Of a stretch of 64,000 bases of DNA, positions 26,428 to 35,276 are shown one piece after another. How positions within the stretch are numbered: position 1 is the stretch's first letter; each line of letters begins with the position of its first letter. Both the position numbers and the translations under genes were made by a program. Source of the DNA: an uncultured Lachnospiraceae bacterium (lineage in GTDB: Bacteria > Bacillota > Clostridia > Lachnospirales > Lachnospiraceae). The stretch lies in assembly GCA_947172645.1 (NCBI GenBank), contig CAMWBY010000010.1, positions 1 through 64,000 of the forward strand. Reading direction: 5' to 3'. The notes beneath the pieces are model-generated. The model had not been told where the DNA came from and searched no databases. It saw nothing but the letters and a program-made list of their open reading frames with translations.

Positions 26428-27699
26428 TCAGTCAAACATCTTAAATCTCTCAGCCATCACCGCATACTGTTCTTTAATTTTCAAGTACAGGCCAATGGTA
26501 TCCTCTTTCTGCTTCTCGAAGTTCTTAATGATGCTGTCATAGTTGCGCTCTAAGCTTGTGACAATATTCTTATTAATCTTCCCCCGGTCCGCATCGCCGT
26601 TCATGATATCCAGTATTTTTTCTTTGCTGAACGCCTCCTTATAACTGCGTTTGCCATAGAGTGCGCTTAAGATATCCGCCACCGCGATAATCTGCTGCGC
26701 CAGCGTCAAATCCTCCGCCTTAAGCCCCTTATGATAACCCGTTCCGTCCAGTTTCTCATGATGCCTGACCGCAATCTGCAATACCGAGTCATCCACCACC
26801 CCTTCCAGAATCATCTCCGTAATACGGACATGGGCTTTCATAACTTTCATTTCCTCATCGCTCAGCCTTCCTGTGGATTCCAGGATATTGACCGGAATTG
26901 CAATCTTGCCTAAATCATGTAAGAGCGCCCCATAATGCAAATCCCTCATTTCCCTGCCGGACAACCTGGCAAGACGCCCCAACTGCTCCGCAAAATTCAC
27001 CGTGGCAAGTGTATGTATTACCGTATGTTCGCTCCTGAAATCAATCGAATAGACTAACATCTCTAAAAAACGGCGCTTATACCTCTCCGAAAATGCCCGC
27101 TTGGCCAACAGCACATTCAGCTCCTCCCGGTACTTTCCGTTCACCAGGTTCTCCGTAATGCCATACCGCTCCTGGGCCTTATGGAAAATATCAAGGGCCG
27201 TGCCGGAGAATTTGATATCTCTGTATTTTACGAAATAGTCCGGAGCAAGATTTTCTTCTTTCAGATGTAAAAAAGTATCCATCTTATCCGCTAAACTGAG
27301 AAGCTCTATGGTATGCTTATACCTGCTCTGTATCAGATTATGCCTGTTATAGTCCAGATGGTGATACAGCACTACCTCCGCCTTATCTTCCATAGGTGAA
27401 AGATATTTTAAAAACAAGAATCCGTAAATAGAATGCGGCCATGGATTTTTCGTCTCAAAATCGCTTACGCTCTGGATATTATCCGCCTTGTAAAGCCCGA
27501 TGTCATGCAGAATGCCAAGCATCGTATAATCTACCAGTTCCTGCTCCGTATAGTGCTGGTCCATATAGGCATTCTCATATTCCATCATCTTATAGAAGAT
27601 ATATCCTGTAATCTCCCCATGGTTGATGATTTTCTGGTTGATAATTCCCAATGTTTTCCTGATAATTTCGTTGACGTCTTTACTGCTGATTACACTCAT
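26428..27699 (-). CDS. Tandem HD / HD-GYP domain phosphohydrolase
   Basis: 423 residues. An N-terminal HD-like domain (GILHDIGLYK, HHLDYNRH) is followed by a second domain with HD in ALLHDLGKIAIP and the GYP-region text AVRHHEKLDGTGYHKGL. Canonical proteins have GYP; here it is GYH. HD-GYP enzymes degrade cyclic di-GMP, so this is probably a phosphodiesterase opposing the GGDEF protein 2 kb away. No sensor domain or membrane helix is seen. ATG 27699 follows GAGGA. Confidence 0.88.
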   Translation of the reverse strand: MSVISSKDVNEIIRKTLGIINQKIINHGEITGYIFYKMMEYENAYMDQHYTEQELVDYTMLGILHDIGLYKADNIQSVSDFETKNPWPHSIYGFLFLKYLSPMEDKAEVVLYHHLDYNRHNLIQSRYKHTIELLSLADKMDTFLHLKEENLAPDYFVKYRDIKFSGTALDIFHKAQERYGITENLVNGKYREELNVLLAKRAFSERYKRRFLEMLVYSIDFRSEHTVIHTLATVNFAEQLGRLARLSGREMRDLHYGALLHDLGKIAIPVNILESTGRLSDEEMKVMKAHVRITEMILEGVVDDSVLQIAVRHHEKLDGTGYHKGLKAEDLTLAQQIIAVADILSALYGKRSYKEAFSKEKILDIMNGDADRGKINKNIVTSLERNYDSIIKNFEKQKEDTIGLYLKIKEQYAVMAERFKMFD

Positions 27700-27859
27700 T
27701 GCTAAATCCTCTTTAACACATATAATCCTGGATGGCTCCCTTCCATGCTTTTCCAGGCAACTAAAAATATTCTATCATTTTTTCCGTGTCTTGTCCTCTG
27801 TTTCTTTCACAAGTTTTCATAGTTTTTTTACTATTTCTTTTCCAAATCTTTTCAGTATG

Positions 27860-27884
27860 CAAACATATGTTTGTGTGCTATACT
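27860..27884 (+). promoter_or_regulatory. SOS (LexA) box and promoter of the UmuC-type gene
   Basis: The perfect palindrome CAAACATATGTTTG at 27860-27873 is one base per half away from the Firmicute LexA consensus CGAACATATGTTCG. It overlaps the spacer of an extended -10 promoter (TGC TATACT, 27876-27884). Regulation by LexA after DNA damage is therefore likely, as known for related Y-family polymerases. Confidence 0.75.
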
Positions 27885-27916
27885 ATTATCAGAGAATCAG
27901 AAAGGAAATCCGGAAC

Positions 27917-29182
27917 ATGAAACAGCGCACTTATCTGTGTATCGACCTGAAATCTTTCTATGCATCTGTGGAATGCGTCGCACGGGGACTTGACCCGATG
28001 ACTGTCAACCTGGTAGTTGCCGACCCGGAACGTACCGAGAAGACCATCTGTCTTGCCATCACACCCGCCATGAAGGCGTTAGGCATCAAGAACCGTTGTC
28101 GTCTTTTCGAAATCCCGAAGCATGTCAAGTATCTGACCGCGCCTCCGCGAATGCAGAAATATGTCGATACCGCCGCAGACATTTATGCCATTTATTTAAA
28201 ATATATTGCACGGGAAGATATCCATGTGTACTCCATAGACGAAGCTTTCATGGATATCACCGATTACCTTGATTTGTATCACCTGTCCGCCCGCGGGCTT
28301 GGACTGAAAATTATGGACGACATTTACCTCAGTACCGGCATACGCGCCGCCTGCGGCGTCGGCACCAACCTCTATCTTGCCAAAGTGGCCCTGGACATCA
28401 CCGCCAAACACGCCGATGACTTCATCGGGGAACTGAATGAAGAAAGCTACCGTGAAAGCCTATGGAGCCATAAGCCGCTCACCGATTTCTGGCGCATCGG
28501 CTCGGGCATTGCCAGACGCTTAGAGCCTTTTGGCATCCGCACCATGAAAGATATCGCCGAGGCAGACGAAGATTTCCTATATCGTCTCTTCGGAATCGAG
28601 GCGGAGCTTCTCATAGACCACGCATGGGGCCGGGAACCGGTCACGATGGCGGATATCAAATCCTACAAATCACACACAAGCTGCCTTGGCAGCGGACAGG
28701 TGCTCGCTAACGACTATTCTTTCGAAAAAGGCCTGCTTATCGTCAAGGAAATGATGGACTTACTCTGCCTGGACTTGGTTGAAAAAAATCTGGTCACCAA
28801 ATCCATCACCCTGCATGTAGGCTATTCCAACAGGCTGAACGCCCCTTCCGCCCACGGCACTTCCACACTGGACACGGAGACCAACTCAGATATCCTGCTG
28901 ATTCCGGCAGTCACGGCGCTGTATGAACGAATCGTCAACCCTTCCCTGGGCATACGCCGCGTCAATATCTCCTGCAACAATGTGGTGCCCGAGGAATACC
29001 GCCAATACAACTTCTTCGTGGACGCCGAAGAGCTGGAACGCAACCGCAAGATACAGCAGGCGGTAATCGATATCAAAAATAAATTCGGTAAAGACGCAAT
29101 CCTAAAGGGCATGAACCTGGAAGAAGGCGCCATGACCAGAGAGCGAAACCATCAGATTGGAGGACATAAAAGTGGGGAGTAA
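27917..29182 (+). CDS. Y-family DNA polymerase, UmuC/UvrX type
   Basis: 421 residues. The palm motif YLCIDLKSFYASVEC has the first catalytic Asp, and VYSIDEAFMDITDYL the second Asp-Glu pair. The steric-gate and finger regions and a helix-hairpin-helix thumb (DFWRIGSGIARRLEPFGIRT) follow. It should perform error-prone translesion synthesis. The frame is open further upstream, but ATG 27917 starts the conserved sequence and has AAAGGA before it. It is coupled to a YolD-like gene, the arrangement seen for uvrX/yolD in Bacillus. Confidence 0.94.
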   Translation: MKQRTYLCIDLKSFYASVECVARGLDPMTVNLVVADPERTEKTICLAITPAMKALGIKNRCRLFEIPKHVKYLTAPPRMQKYVDTAADIYAIYLKYIAREDIHVYSIDEAFMDITDYLDLYHLSARGLGLKIMDDIYLSTGIRAACGVGTNLYLAKVALDITAKHADDFIGELNEESYRESLWSHKPLTDFWRIGSGIARRLEPFGIRTMKDIAEADEDFLYRLFGIEAELLIDHAWGREPVTMADIKSYKSHTSCLGSGQVLANDYSFEKGLLIVKEMMDLLCLDLVEKNLVTKSITLHVGYSNRLNAPSAHGTSTLDTETNSDILLIPAVTALYERIVNPSLGIRRVNISCNNVVPEEYRQYNFFVDAEELERNRKIQQAVIDIKNKFGKDAILKGMNLEEGAMTRERNHQIGGHKSGE

Positions 29183-29507
29183 ACCAAGAAATAAAATGCC
29201 CATAGAAGAACGGGCGAAACAGTTCATGCCCTTCGCGGCATTAAAAGGACTGCCGGACGCATTGGCCGCCAAAGAGAAAATCATTGTTCCAAAAATAGAG
29301 CTTTCCGAGGAAATGGCGGAACGGCTGGACCGCGCAATGCACGGTCTGGCCAAGGGCCAAATCGCTTCCGTTGTCTATTTCCATAAGGACGAATATGTCA
29401 AAATAACAGGCCTGGTCGCACGCATTGACGAAACCGGACGGCTGCTTCAGATTGTCAATACAAAGATTCCTTTCGACGATATATTAGAGGTTACTTTCCC
29501 GGAATAG
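29172..29507 (+). CDS. YolD-like protein
   Basis: 111 residues, YolD-like family, encoded next to Y-family polymerases in many Firmicutes and thought to assist them, as UmuD does UmuC. Conserved text is KMPIEERAKQFMPFAALKGL. GGAGG at 29159-29163 selects a GTG at 29172 rather than the TTG at 29157. It overlaps the polymerase gene by 11 bp. It ends 5 nt before the convergent diguanylate cyclase gene, with no terminator between. Confidence 0.9.
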   Translation: MGSKPRNKMPIEERAKQFMPFAALKGLPDALAAKEKIIVPKIELSEEMAERLDRAMHGLAKGQIASVVYFHKDEYVKITGLVARIDETGRLLQIVNTKIPFDDILEVTFPE

Positions 29508-29512
29508 GTGCT

Positions 29513-31414
29513 TTATTGTCTGTTTTTCTTCCTTTCCCGTTTATTTTCATACATCCTTTCGTCCGCCTCTTTTAACATTGTCTGGTAATCCATGCCCTTT
29601 TGCACCAGACTATAGCCGAAAGAAAATCTGACCGGGACGCTGCATCCATCCGTCAAATCAACACGGCTGCCCTCCTGGATATCATCAAGTTTTCCTATCT
29701 CGTCAATCAGGTTCTTTTTATCATGATATTGATAAAGGAACAATACAAATTCGTCCCCTCCTAACCTGGCCGCCACGCAGCGCTGTGCATCCAGGCCGGA
29801 AATAAGCCTGGCGATTTCTTTTAGATAAACATCTCCCATCTCATGTCCATATGTATCGTTAATCGTCTTTAAATTATCGGCATCAATCATAACAAGCGCG
29901 CTGTGCTCGCCTTCCTTCTGCGCCTGCATAAGCTCCGCAATCCGCATATCCATGCCCCTCCGGTTATACAAACCCGTCAGCAGGTCGATGTCCCTTTCGT
30001 TCTCAATCTGTTTGCGCCGCACTACTTCATCCGTCACATCAATCACAACGCCGAATACCCCGCCGCCGTCATTGCTCTCCTCAATCTTCACATACCGTCC
30101 GTCTATTTCAAACGTGCCGGATTCCCCGGTAACGGAATGCCTGCGTAACTTGCATATAAACGTCTTAAATGCCTTATAGTCAGAGGACAGCCGTTCACAT
30201 TCCTCGCCGCCTAACATAAGTATCCTTGGTACATACTCCGTAAAACGCACTCTTTTCATATACTCATTGTATTCATACACGCCTATATACATATTCGTTT
30301 TGCTTAAAACATAGGACATCTTCTCATTGTAATCCAAAAGACTGTTTTTCATCATATTAATATAGCCGCTCAGCTCCGAAAACTCTATACTACTATGAAT
30401 GTCAATCATCTCGCCCAGATTCCCTTTGGCAATGCCATGCAGCTTTTCGTTGACGCTATGGATTCCATTCACCACATACTTATTCATGTACCTGGTCACG
30501 GCATGTGACAAAATCAGCGCTATCACGACTAAACACACCGTAATCATCACCGTTGTGGACGGGATTCTTTTGTAAAGCTCACGTCCTGAAATAATCCGGC
30601 CTATATAATTGGAGCCGGCTTTCTTAAATACGCAATACGCTCTCTCGCCGTTTATGCGCGCATGAAACCCTTCCTGCACCTTGATTGCATCAAGCGGCAG
30701 CCCTATCTTCGCAATGTCCTGCCCCACACATTCTGTGTCTGTGGAACCTACAATCTCTCCGCTTTCCATGTCAACCGCGTAGTAATCCGCCTCCGGGTTT
30801 ACCCGAAGCAGAGAAAACAAATAAGACAATTCATTCTTGTTGGCAGTCTTCATCACATTAACCGGCTCCATACCGACCTGAACGATAAAATTCCCATTCT
30901 GGCTCCATAACGCCGAATACTGCATCATCTTAGCCTCAGCCGTATTTGGCGTAATCTCCTGGACAAGCTTCAAGGATTTATCTTCCAGCATAGGCTTGAA
31001 GAACATCATCTGTTCGCCCGAGTCAAACGTAAAGTCATAATATTGCGGATGTGTCCCGGCATAAATGCGGCCTGTCTTATCAAAAATATGGATTTCATCC
31101 ACTTCCATAAACTGCGCCATCTCTTTCAATTCTTCCAGACTCTTTAAGACATCCGGGTTGTTCTGTATCATATAGGCAATCGCCTCTGCATTGTGCAGAC
31201 AGGTTTTACTGTATTCCTCCCTCATCTCGTCAAGTTCTTCCTGGTTTTGTGCCAGAAGCTGCTCTATCTGTGAAAAAGTCCCCATGGCGTCCTCATAAGC
31301 CTGCCTATGCTCATTGTTTATCTGGATATACACGATGACAGTCAGTATCATGACAATCAAGATACTGGTAAGCCGCCGCATGTATTGGCTGATGATTTTC
31401 TTAAGAGTCTGCAT
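29513..31414 (-). CDS. Membrane diguanylate cyclase with extracellular sensor and GGDEF domain
   Basis: 633 residues. Helix 1 (about 15-35), a long extracytoplasmic Cache-like sensor (about 36-285), helix 2 (about 290-312), a HAMP-like or PAS linker, and a C-terminal GGDEF domain with intact catalytic RLGGDEFVLF. A coiled-coil stretch EQLLAQNQEELDEMREEY is near residue 48. It should make cyclic di-GMP in response to an outside signal. ATG 31420 abuts AAGGAG; ATG 31414 is spaced 6 nt and preferred. Cognate signal unknown. Confidence 0.93.
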   Translation of the reverse strand: MQTLKKIISQYMRRLTSILIVMILTVIVYIQINNEHRQAYEDAMGTFSQIEQLLAQNQEELDEMREEYSKTCLHNAEAIAYMIQNNPDVLKSLEELKEMAQFMEVDEIHIFDKTGRIYAGTHPQYYDFTFDSGEQMMFFKPMLEDKSLKLVQEITPNTAEAKMMQYSALWSQNGNFIVQVGMEPVNVMKTANKNELSYLFSLLRVNPEADYYAVDMESGEIVGSTDTECVGQDIAKIGLPLDAIKVQEGFHARINGERAYCVFKKAGSNYIGRIISGRELYKRIPSTTVMITVCLVVIALILSHAVTRYMNKYVVNGIHSVNEKLHGIAKGNLGEMIDIHSSIEFSELSGYINMMKNSLLDYNEKMSYVLSKTNMYIGVYEYNEYMKRVRFTEYVPRILMLGGEECERLSSDYKAFKTFICKLRRHSVTGESGTFEIDGRYVKIEESNDGGGVFGVVIDVTDEVVRRKQIENERDIDLLTGLYNRRGMDMRIAELMQAQKEGEHSALVMIDADNLKTINDTYGHEMGDVYLKEIARLISGLDAQRCVAARLGGDEFVLFLYQYHDKKNLIDEIGKLDDIQEGSRVDLTDGCSVPVRFSFGYSLVQKGMDYQTMLKEADERMYENKRERKKNRQ

Positions 31415-31617
31415 TTCCATCTCCTTGCCTTATCGTTTATCTGTGTTTTTCTTCTCATCATTTTCATAATTATTTCTTTCATACTAAATAAACGTACTTT
31501 ATTGTAACATAAATCTTTTACCTCTCCTCTTGCTATTTTTGCTCAAAATCATGTTAATTTTGCACTTGAGGAAGCTTTTGTTTTGAGTTCCGTATGCGGG
31601 CCTGCACATAAAAGAAA

Positions 31618-31650
31618 AAAGCGCCCACAGTTAAAACTGCAGACACTTTC
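31618..31650 (-). terminator. Terminator of the RNHCP gene
   Basis: On the minus strand AAAGTGTCTGCAGTT pairs with AACTGTGGGCGCTTT (G-U pairs included), followed by a T-tract. It sits about 125 nt after the stop of the RNHCP gene. The remaining 31415-31773 stretch holds only AT-rich promoter-like DNA for the diguanylate cyclase and no gene that I can support. Confidence 0.8.
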
Positions 31651-31773
31651 TTTTATCTGTTCTTATTCCGATTTCCATTCCCCCAAGCACTGCGCCAAGC
31701 GGACATACCCGCACGTCCATTTGACGAATACCGCGAGGGTAAAACGGCCCGCTACCTGCGGCGGGGTATCTGA

Positions 31774-32208
31774 CTATGCATGCCGCTCCAAACTTCCGTC
31801 ACCGCCCATAAGTCTTGTCATCTCCTCAATCCGTTCAACCGGAAATGGCGGAGCCGCCAAAGGCTTCATCGCAATCGACATAAGTTTCATGGGGTTATCA
31901 TCCGCCGCCACCCTGTTGGAGCAAAACTTCCCGCATATGCGGCAGCGATGGATAAGCGCCCACTCTCCGTTCTTCCTGACCCAAACGGCCACCGGCTCCA
32001 TGTGTCCCCCACAGTCGGAAGCCCGGTCACCCGGTTCAATATCCACATGAAGGCTGTTTAAGCAATTCGGACAATGGTTCCTGTGCCCGCTCCCCGCACC
32101 TGCAGGCACCACCGGCCTGCCACATACCTTACAGGTAAACGTCTCATCACAGGCATGGTTTTTATAATATCCTTTTTCAAAAGATTTCCTTTTATTTTCT
32201 CTATTCAA
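31774..32208 (-). CDS. RNHCP-domain zinc-ribbon protein
   Basis: 144 residues. The name-giving motif RNHCPNCLNSLHVD is preceded by CKVCGRPV and followed by HRCRICGKFCSNRVAADDNP, eight cysteines that probably bind two zinc ions. RNHCP proteins are short, conserved in Firmicutes and uncharacterised. The start is TTG at 32208, 8 nt after GGAGG; no ATG is available. It is followed by a terminator. Confidence 0.88.
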   Translation of the reverse strand: MNRENKRKSFEKGYYKNHACDETFTCKVCGRPVVPAGAGSGHRNHCPNCLNSLHVDIEPGDRASDCGGHMEPVAVWVRKNGEWALIHRCRICGKFCSNRVAADDNPMKLMSIAMKPLAAPPFPVERIEEMTRLMGGDGSLERHA

Positions 32209-32252
32209 TTTTCTGTCCTCCTAAAACTTTCCACAGTTCCTTTCCCTTTTGC

Positions 32253-32543
32253 TCAGGTACTCTTATTAGGAGGCGCTGTTTTGTAATGTCTGATAATCCT
32301 CTGTATACTTTTTTCTGTGAGGAAATATTTCCCGGACAACTGGGTAAGCGTCATACCGGACATATACTCTGTATATATCTTCCTGTTCCGGTTCTTCAAG
32401 GCTTCCCTCGTCTGTGTGCCTGCTCCCCAGGACTTATGCTGTCCCGGCCTGCGCGGAATGTAAAGCATCTGTCCGTCCACATATCTCTGCACAAGCTTAA
32501 GCACGTCCTCCGGTAAAATATCTTCCGCTTTTATATAGCCCAT
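32253..32543 (-). CDS. CD3324-family helix-turn-helix protein
   Basis: 96 residues. The N terminus GYIKAEDILPEDVLKLVQRY plus VDGQMLYIPRR is the signature of the CD3324 family, related to Mor-type activators. The C-terminal LTQLSGKYFLTEKSIQRIIR is a clear helix-turn-helix. Probably a small DNA-binding regulator. ATG 32543 after GGAGGG. It lies 44 nt upstream of the RNHCP gene on the same strand. Confidence 0.85.
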   Translation of the reverse strand: MGYIKAEDILPEDVLKLVQRYVDGQMLYIPRRPGQHKSWGAGTQTREALKNRNRKIYTEYMSGMTLTQLSGKYFLTEKSIQRIIRHYKTAPPNKST

Positions 32544-32910
32544 GGCCGCCCTCCTAATTTTTCATGTATCTAAAATCCCGAAAGGGCTATATCTGTAGTC
32601 CCAATGTCAGATACATATATTTTTCAGGCCCTGCGGCGGCTATTACATTCAATCTGTATGTGTATGCATAGCCACCGCTATGCTACCGCTGGATAATACC
32701 TCTTCATCATAAAATCCTCCGTTCTGCTTGCATGTATTCCCGGTGTCTCCGGGAGTACATTTCACATTATAACAACCTTATCCCATCCAGACAAGCCCCC
32801 TACTTGGTTAGAATTGTTTATGTTCCTATGGTTTTGTTCACTTTCCCTGCCTTGACGCCGTGTCTGCATGGCGTTACACTGATAAAAAATCCATAAAAGA
32901 GGAGGTAAAA
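32544..32910. other. Intergenic region between CD3324 and SGNH genes
   Basis: Besides the split small ORF it contains the pair TCCCGGTG-tc-TCCGGGA near 32737-32752 and the ribosome site GAGGAGG of the SGNH gene (about 32899-32905). I see no further gene. Confidence 0.4.
32587..32710 (-). pseudogene. Small ORF split by a +1 frame change
   Basis: After GGAGG, ATG at 32710 opens MMKRYYPAVA and stops at TAG (32678-32680). In the +1 frame, reading continues from that point as SGGYAYTYRLNVIAAAGPEK and further residues to a TAG at 32587-32589. Together they would make a sensible protein of about 40 residues. Either a frameshift mutation, a programmed shift, or coincidence. No family recognised. Confidence 0.3.
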
Positions 32911-33444
32911 ATGAGAGTTTTATTTATCGGAAACAGTCACACATATTACAACGATATGCCGCATATGTTTGCAGACATCTGCCGCGAAAAAAATGCAGAC
33001 GTGGAAGTTACCATGCTGGCCCATGGCGGAAAAGGATGGGATTTCCACATAGAAGAGCCGGAAGTACGGTTCAATATTCTATACGGCGGATACGATGTAG
33101 TAATCCTCCAACATACCGCACACCCAATGGGCGACTTGGCGGTTATGTCTCAGAGCGGCGAAAAGCTCATCCAATGGGTGCGGGAAGCCGGCGCCAAACC
33201 GGTTCTCTATATGACATGGACCACCAAGGCGGACGGGGAAGCCGCACAGGAATCTATGAGCGACGCCTATCGGGCACTACAGACTAAAACAGGCTGTCTT
33301 CTAGCCCCGGTGGGGGAACGTTGGTGGGCATACCACAATGAACACCCCGAAGAGGAACTATATGCTGAAGACGGACAGCACGCCTCACCTCTTGGCTCAC
33401 GTCTGGCAGCATCTGTCATCGCCGAAACTATTCTCAATAGATAA
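32911..33444 (+). CDS. SGNH-hydrolase-like protein
   Basis: 177 residues. It begins MRVLFIGNSHTYYNDMPHMF, where GNSHT corresponds to block I of SGNH hydrolases, and ends with DGQHASPLGSRLAA, the block V Asp-x-x-His. It is probably a cytosolic esterase or acyl hydrolase of unknown substrate. The upstream open frame adds 17 residues, but GAGGAGG sets ATG 32911. Confidence 0.8.
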   Translation: MRVLFIGNSHTYYNDMPHMFADICREKNADVEVTMLAHGGKGWDFHIEEPEVRFNILYGGYDVVILQHTAHPMGDLAVMSQSGEKLIQWVREAGAKPVLYMTWTTKADGEAAQESMSDAYRALQTKTGCLLAPVGERWWAYHNEHPEEELYAEDGQHASPLGSRLAASVIAETILNR

Positions 33445-33470
33445 GGGAACTCTTGTTTCCCTTATCTATT
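33436..33470. terminator. Hairpin between convergent SGNH and GNAT genes
   Basis: A perfect 14-bp stem AATAGATAAGGGAA / TTCCCTTATCTATT includes the SGNH stop codon. There is no T-tract on the plus side (CCATCAAGATTTTC), so efficiency is uncertain. Confidence 0.6.
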
Positions 33471-33486
33471 CCATCAAGATTTTCTT

Positions 33487-34704
33487 TCATTCATCCCACT
33501 GGCAGGGAAATTTCTGCCTGGGAGGCGTTAAAAATCCTTTCGTAAACTGCTCGTTCTCGTCCTCCGGTAAGTCTTCAAATACATCCGGTATATAAAACCG
33601 TCCGCCGAACGAAGAAAGCCCATTTTCCACAAGCTCTATCCCCATAAACGCGTCAAAATTCTTACCGTCTGCCGTCGATACGCCAAAATCACTGCAAACC
33701 CGAAACCCATGCCTGGGGTAATAATCCGGTTCTCCAAAGATGACGACCCCCGCATATCCCGCTTCCCTGGCAAGCATCAACGTCTCTTTAAGTAAAAGTC
33801 CTCCTACGCCGCATCCCTGCCATTCAGGCGCCACGCAGAGCGGCCCGAAAACGAGAATTTCTTTTGTGTCCTCCTCATTTTTGAGCCAAGCCTTACTGTA
33901 ACAGATGACTCCTGCAATTTCTCCGTCAATCACTGCCACCCTGGACAGTTCCGGCAGATATGAATCGCTTTGCCGCATTTTATGGACAAGAAAATGCTCG
34001 TTGCATCCTACACGGTATTTATTCCAGAAAGCTCTCAGCACTGTCTCTTCTGTCTTATGGTATTCGCCAGGCTCTTCCTCACGGATAACGACTTCTTCTT
34101 TTGTCACTTTCTTGCTACGCCGCGGGAAGTACCCCATATTGATGCGCACTTCTTTTCTCTCCACGTCGCGGTTGCTATAACAGCACGTATCAAAACCAAT
34201 CGGCTCAAATCCTTCCTTCTGATAGAAAGTGATAGCGCCCACGTTGCAGGACTGCGTCTCCAAAATGACCGCCCTGCGATGCTCTAAAACCGCCTGTTCC
34301 TTCGCCACCGCCATCAGCGCATGTCCAACGCCCTGCCGCCTGAGTTTCTCATGAACCCACAGCTCCGTGACCATGAGGCGGTTGCTCCACTCTTCCGGGC
34401 ATGTCTCGATACAGGCTATCATCTCCTGTCGCCCTTCTTGTTCCTCGACGACGCCCCATGCATATGCCTTCTCCCAGTGTTCCTGGTATAATTTATCAGG
34501 AAAATCATATTCCTCCGGATAATGGGAAATGGGTGTGTCTGATTTGCATTTGTGGATTGCAACATCGTATCCGTCAGCCACTTTTTTCATATCTATGTCG
34601 TAGTATTCTTCTGTCGTATACCGCATTGGTATAATCGTGCCCTTCCACTGCTCTTTCGGGAGTGGAATAATTCCATAATCTTTCCTAATTATTTCTTGAT
34701 TCAT
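33487..34704 (-). CDS. Tandem GNAT N-acetyltransferase
   Basis: 405 residues with two GNAT domains. The first (about 80-195) has the acetyl-CoA loop motif VHEKLRRQGVGHALM and the ending NVGAITFYQKEGFEPIGF. The second (about 205-380) has VAPEWQGCGVGGLLLKETLM and ends with YYPRHGFRVC. Such fusions occur among stress or antibiotic-modifying acetyltransferases, but the substrate is not readable. The start ATG 34704 has AAGGAATGA ahead. Confidence 0.88.
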   Translation of the reverse strand: MNQEIIRKDYGIIPLPKEQWKGTIIPMRYTTEEYYDIDMKKVADGYDVAIHKCKSDTPISHYPEEYDFPDKLYQEHWEKAYAWGVVEEQEGRQEMIACIETCPEEWSNRLMVTELWVHEKLRRQGVGHALMAVAKEQAVLEHRRAVILETQSCNVGAITFYQKEGFEPIGFDTCCYSNRDVERKEVRINMGYFPRRSKKVTKEEVVIREEEPGEYHKTEETVLRAFWNKYRVGCNEHFLVHKMRQSDSYLPELSRVAVIDGEIAGVICYSKAWLKNEEDTKEILVFGPLCVAPEWQGCGVGGLLLKETLMLAREAGYAGVVIFGEPDYYPRHGFRVCSDFGVSTADGKNFDAFMGIELVENGLSSFGGRFYIPDVFEDLPEDENEQFTKGFLTPPRQKFPCQWDE

Positions 34705-34734
34705 TTCCAGTCATTCCTTTCCAAATGTATAGGA

Positions 34735-34895
34735 TTAAGGTGCTTTTCATACCCGCACCATGCACTTGCTGCATGGTGTCGGAGCCGGCGCCAAAATGCT
34801 CGCTTTTTAGCATTTTGTGTGCATCAATTGTTGCAATTCACACCAAAATAGTTGTAAATGGCTGCGAAATCTGGCGAAGGTGTGAATTGTAACAG
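34735..34895. repeat. Cluster of inverted repeats before tRNA-Ala
   Basis: Three consecutive stem-loops: ACCATGCA/TGCATGGT (about 34757-34779), CAAAATGCT/AGCATTTTG (about 34792-34817), and a 15-bp arm pair GTTGCAATTCACACC (34830-34844) / GGTGTGAATTGTAAC (34879-34893) with one mismatch and a 34-nt loop. Near-direct repeats AGGATTAAGGTGC and AGGATTAGGGTGC flank the array. No coding sense is apparent. A MITE-like or relic mobile element is a reasonable reading. Confidence 0.5.
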
Positions 34896-34951
34896 GATTA
34901 GGGTGCCAAAATGTTATTACAGCCTTATTTGTAGTTATAGTTTTATTCTTC

Positions 34952-34979
34952 TTGCATTCTTTCGCAGATGTGTTATAAT
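34952..34979 (+). promoter_or_regulatory. Promoter of tRNA-Ala
   Basis: TTGCAT (34952-34957) and TATAAT (34974-34979) are separated by 16 nt, with the tRNA beginning 8 nt after the -10 box. Confidence 0.75.
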
Positions 34980-34987
34980 GCAGTTAT

Positions 34988-35060
34988 GGGGATATAGCTC
35001 AGTTGGGAGAGCGATACGTTCGCAACGTATAGGTCACGAGTTCGAGTCTCGCTATCTCCA
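34988..35060 (+). tRNA. tRNA-Ala (anticodon CGC)
   Basis: 73 nt fold as a cloverleaf. Acceptor GGGGATA pairs with TATCTCC including the G3-U70 pair that identifies alanine tRNAs. The anticodon stem ATACG/CGTAT encloses TTCGCAA, giving anticodon CGC. The T loop is TTCGAGT; the T stem has one A-C mismatch. Discriminator A, no encoded CCA, and a T-run follows. The 3' flank has integrase-type motifs. Confidence 0.95.
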
Positions 35061-35078
35061 TTTTTGTTGTGCCGGGAA

Positions 35079-35137
35079 GCCTTGATTTTACTGGGTTTAC
35101 GGCGCTTCTTTTTTTGTGGGTAGGCAAAAGGTAATCA
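35079..35137 (+). repeat. Attachment-site-like flank of tRNA-Ala
   Basis: GCCTTGATTTTA at 35079-35090 and AAAAGGTAATCA at 35126-35137, the latter followed by a second GGTAATC-like word (AATAACC). The same two motifs occur after tRNA-Thr at 40416-40463 on the minus strand. They resemble arm-type sites of phage or ICE integrases. Confidence 0.5.
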
Positions 35138-35276
35138 AAAAAATAACCAAAAACAATCAGACTATTGCATCCCAAGTCATATCTTTTGTTCTTTGTTATA
35201 TAAAGCCCTTGCATATGGTATGCCCTGCATCAAAACGGGATATCCATACTGCTGCCATCCGGCAAATACAAAAACC

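Noticed and set aside
34858..35085. ORF of 75 codons across the tRNA-Ala gene
   Set aside because: It reads through the tRNA and has no ribosome site. The tRNA explains the sequence.
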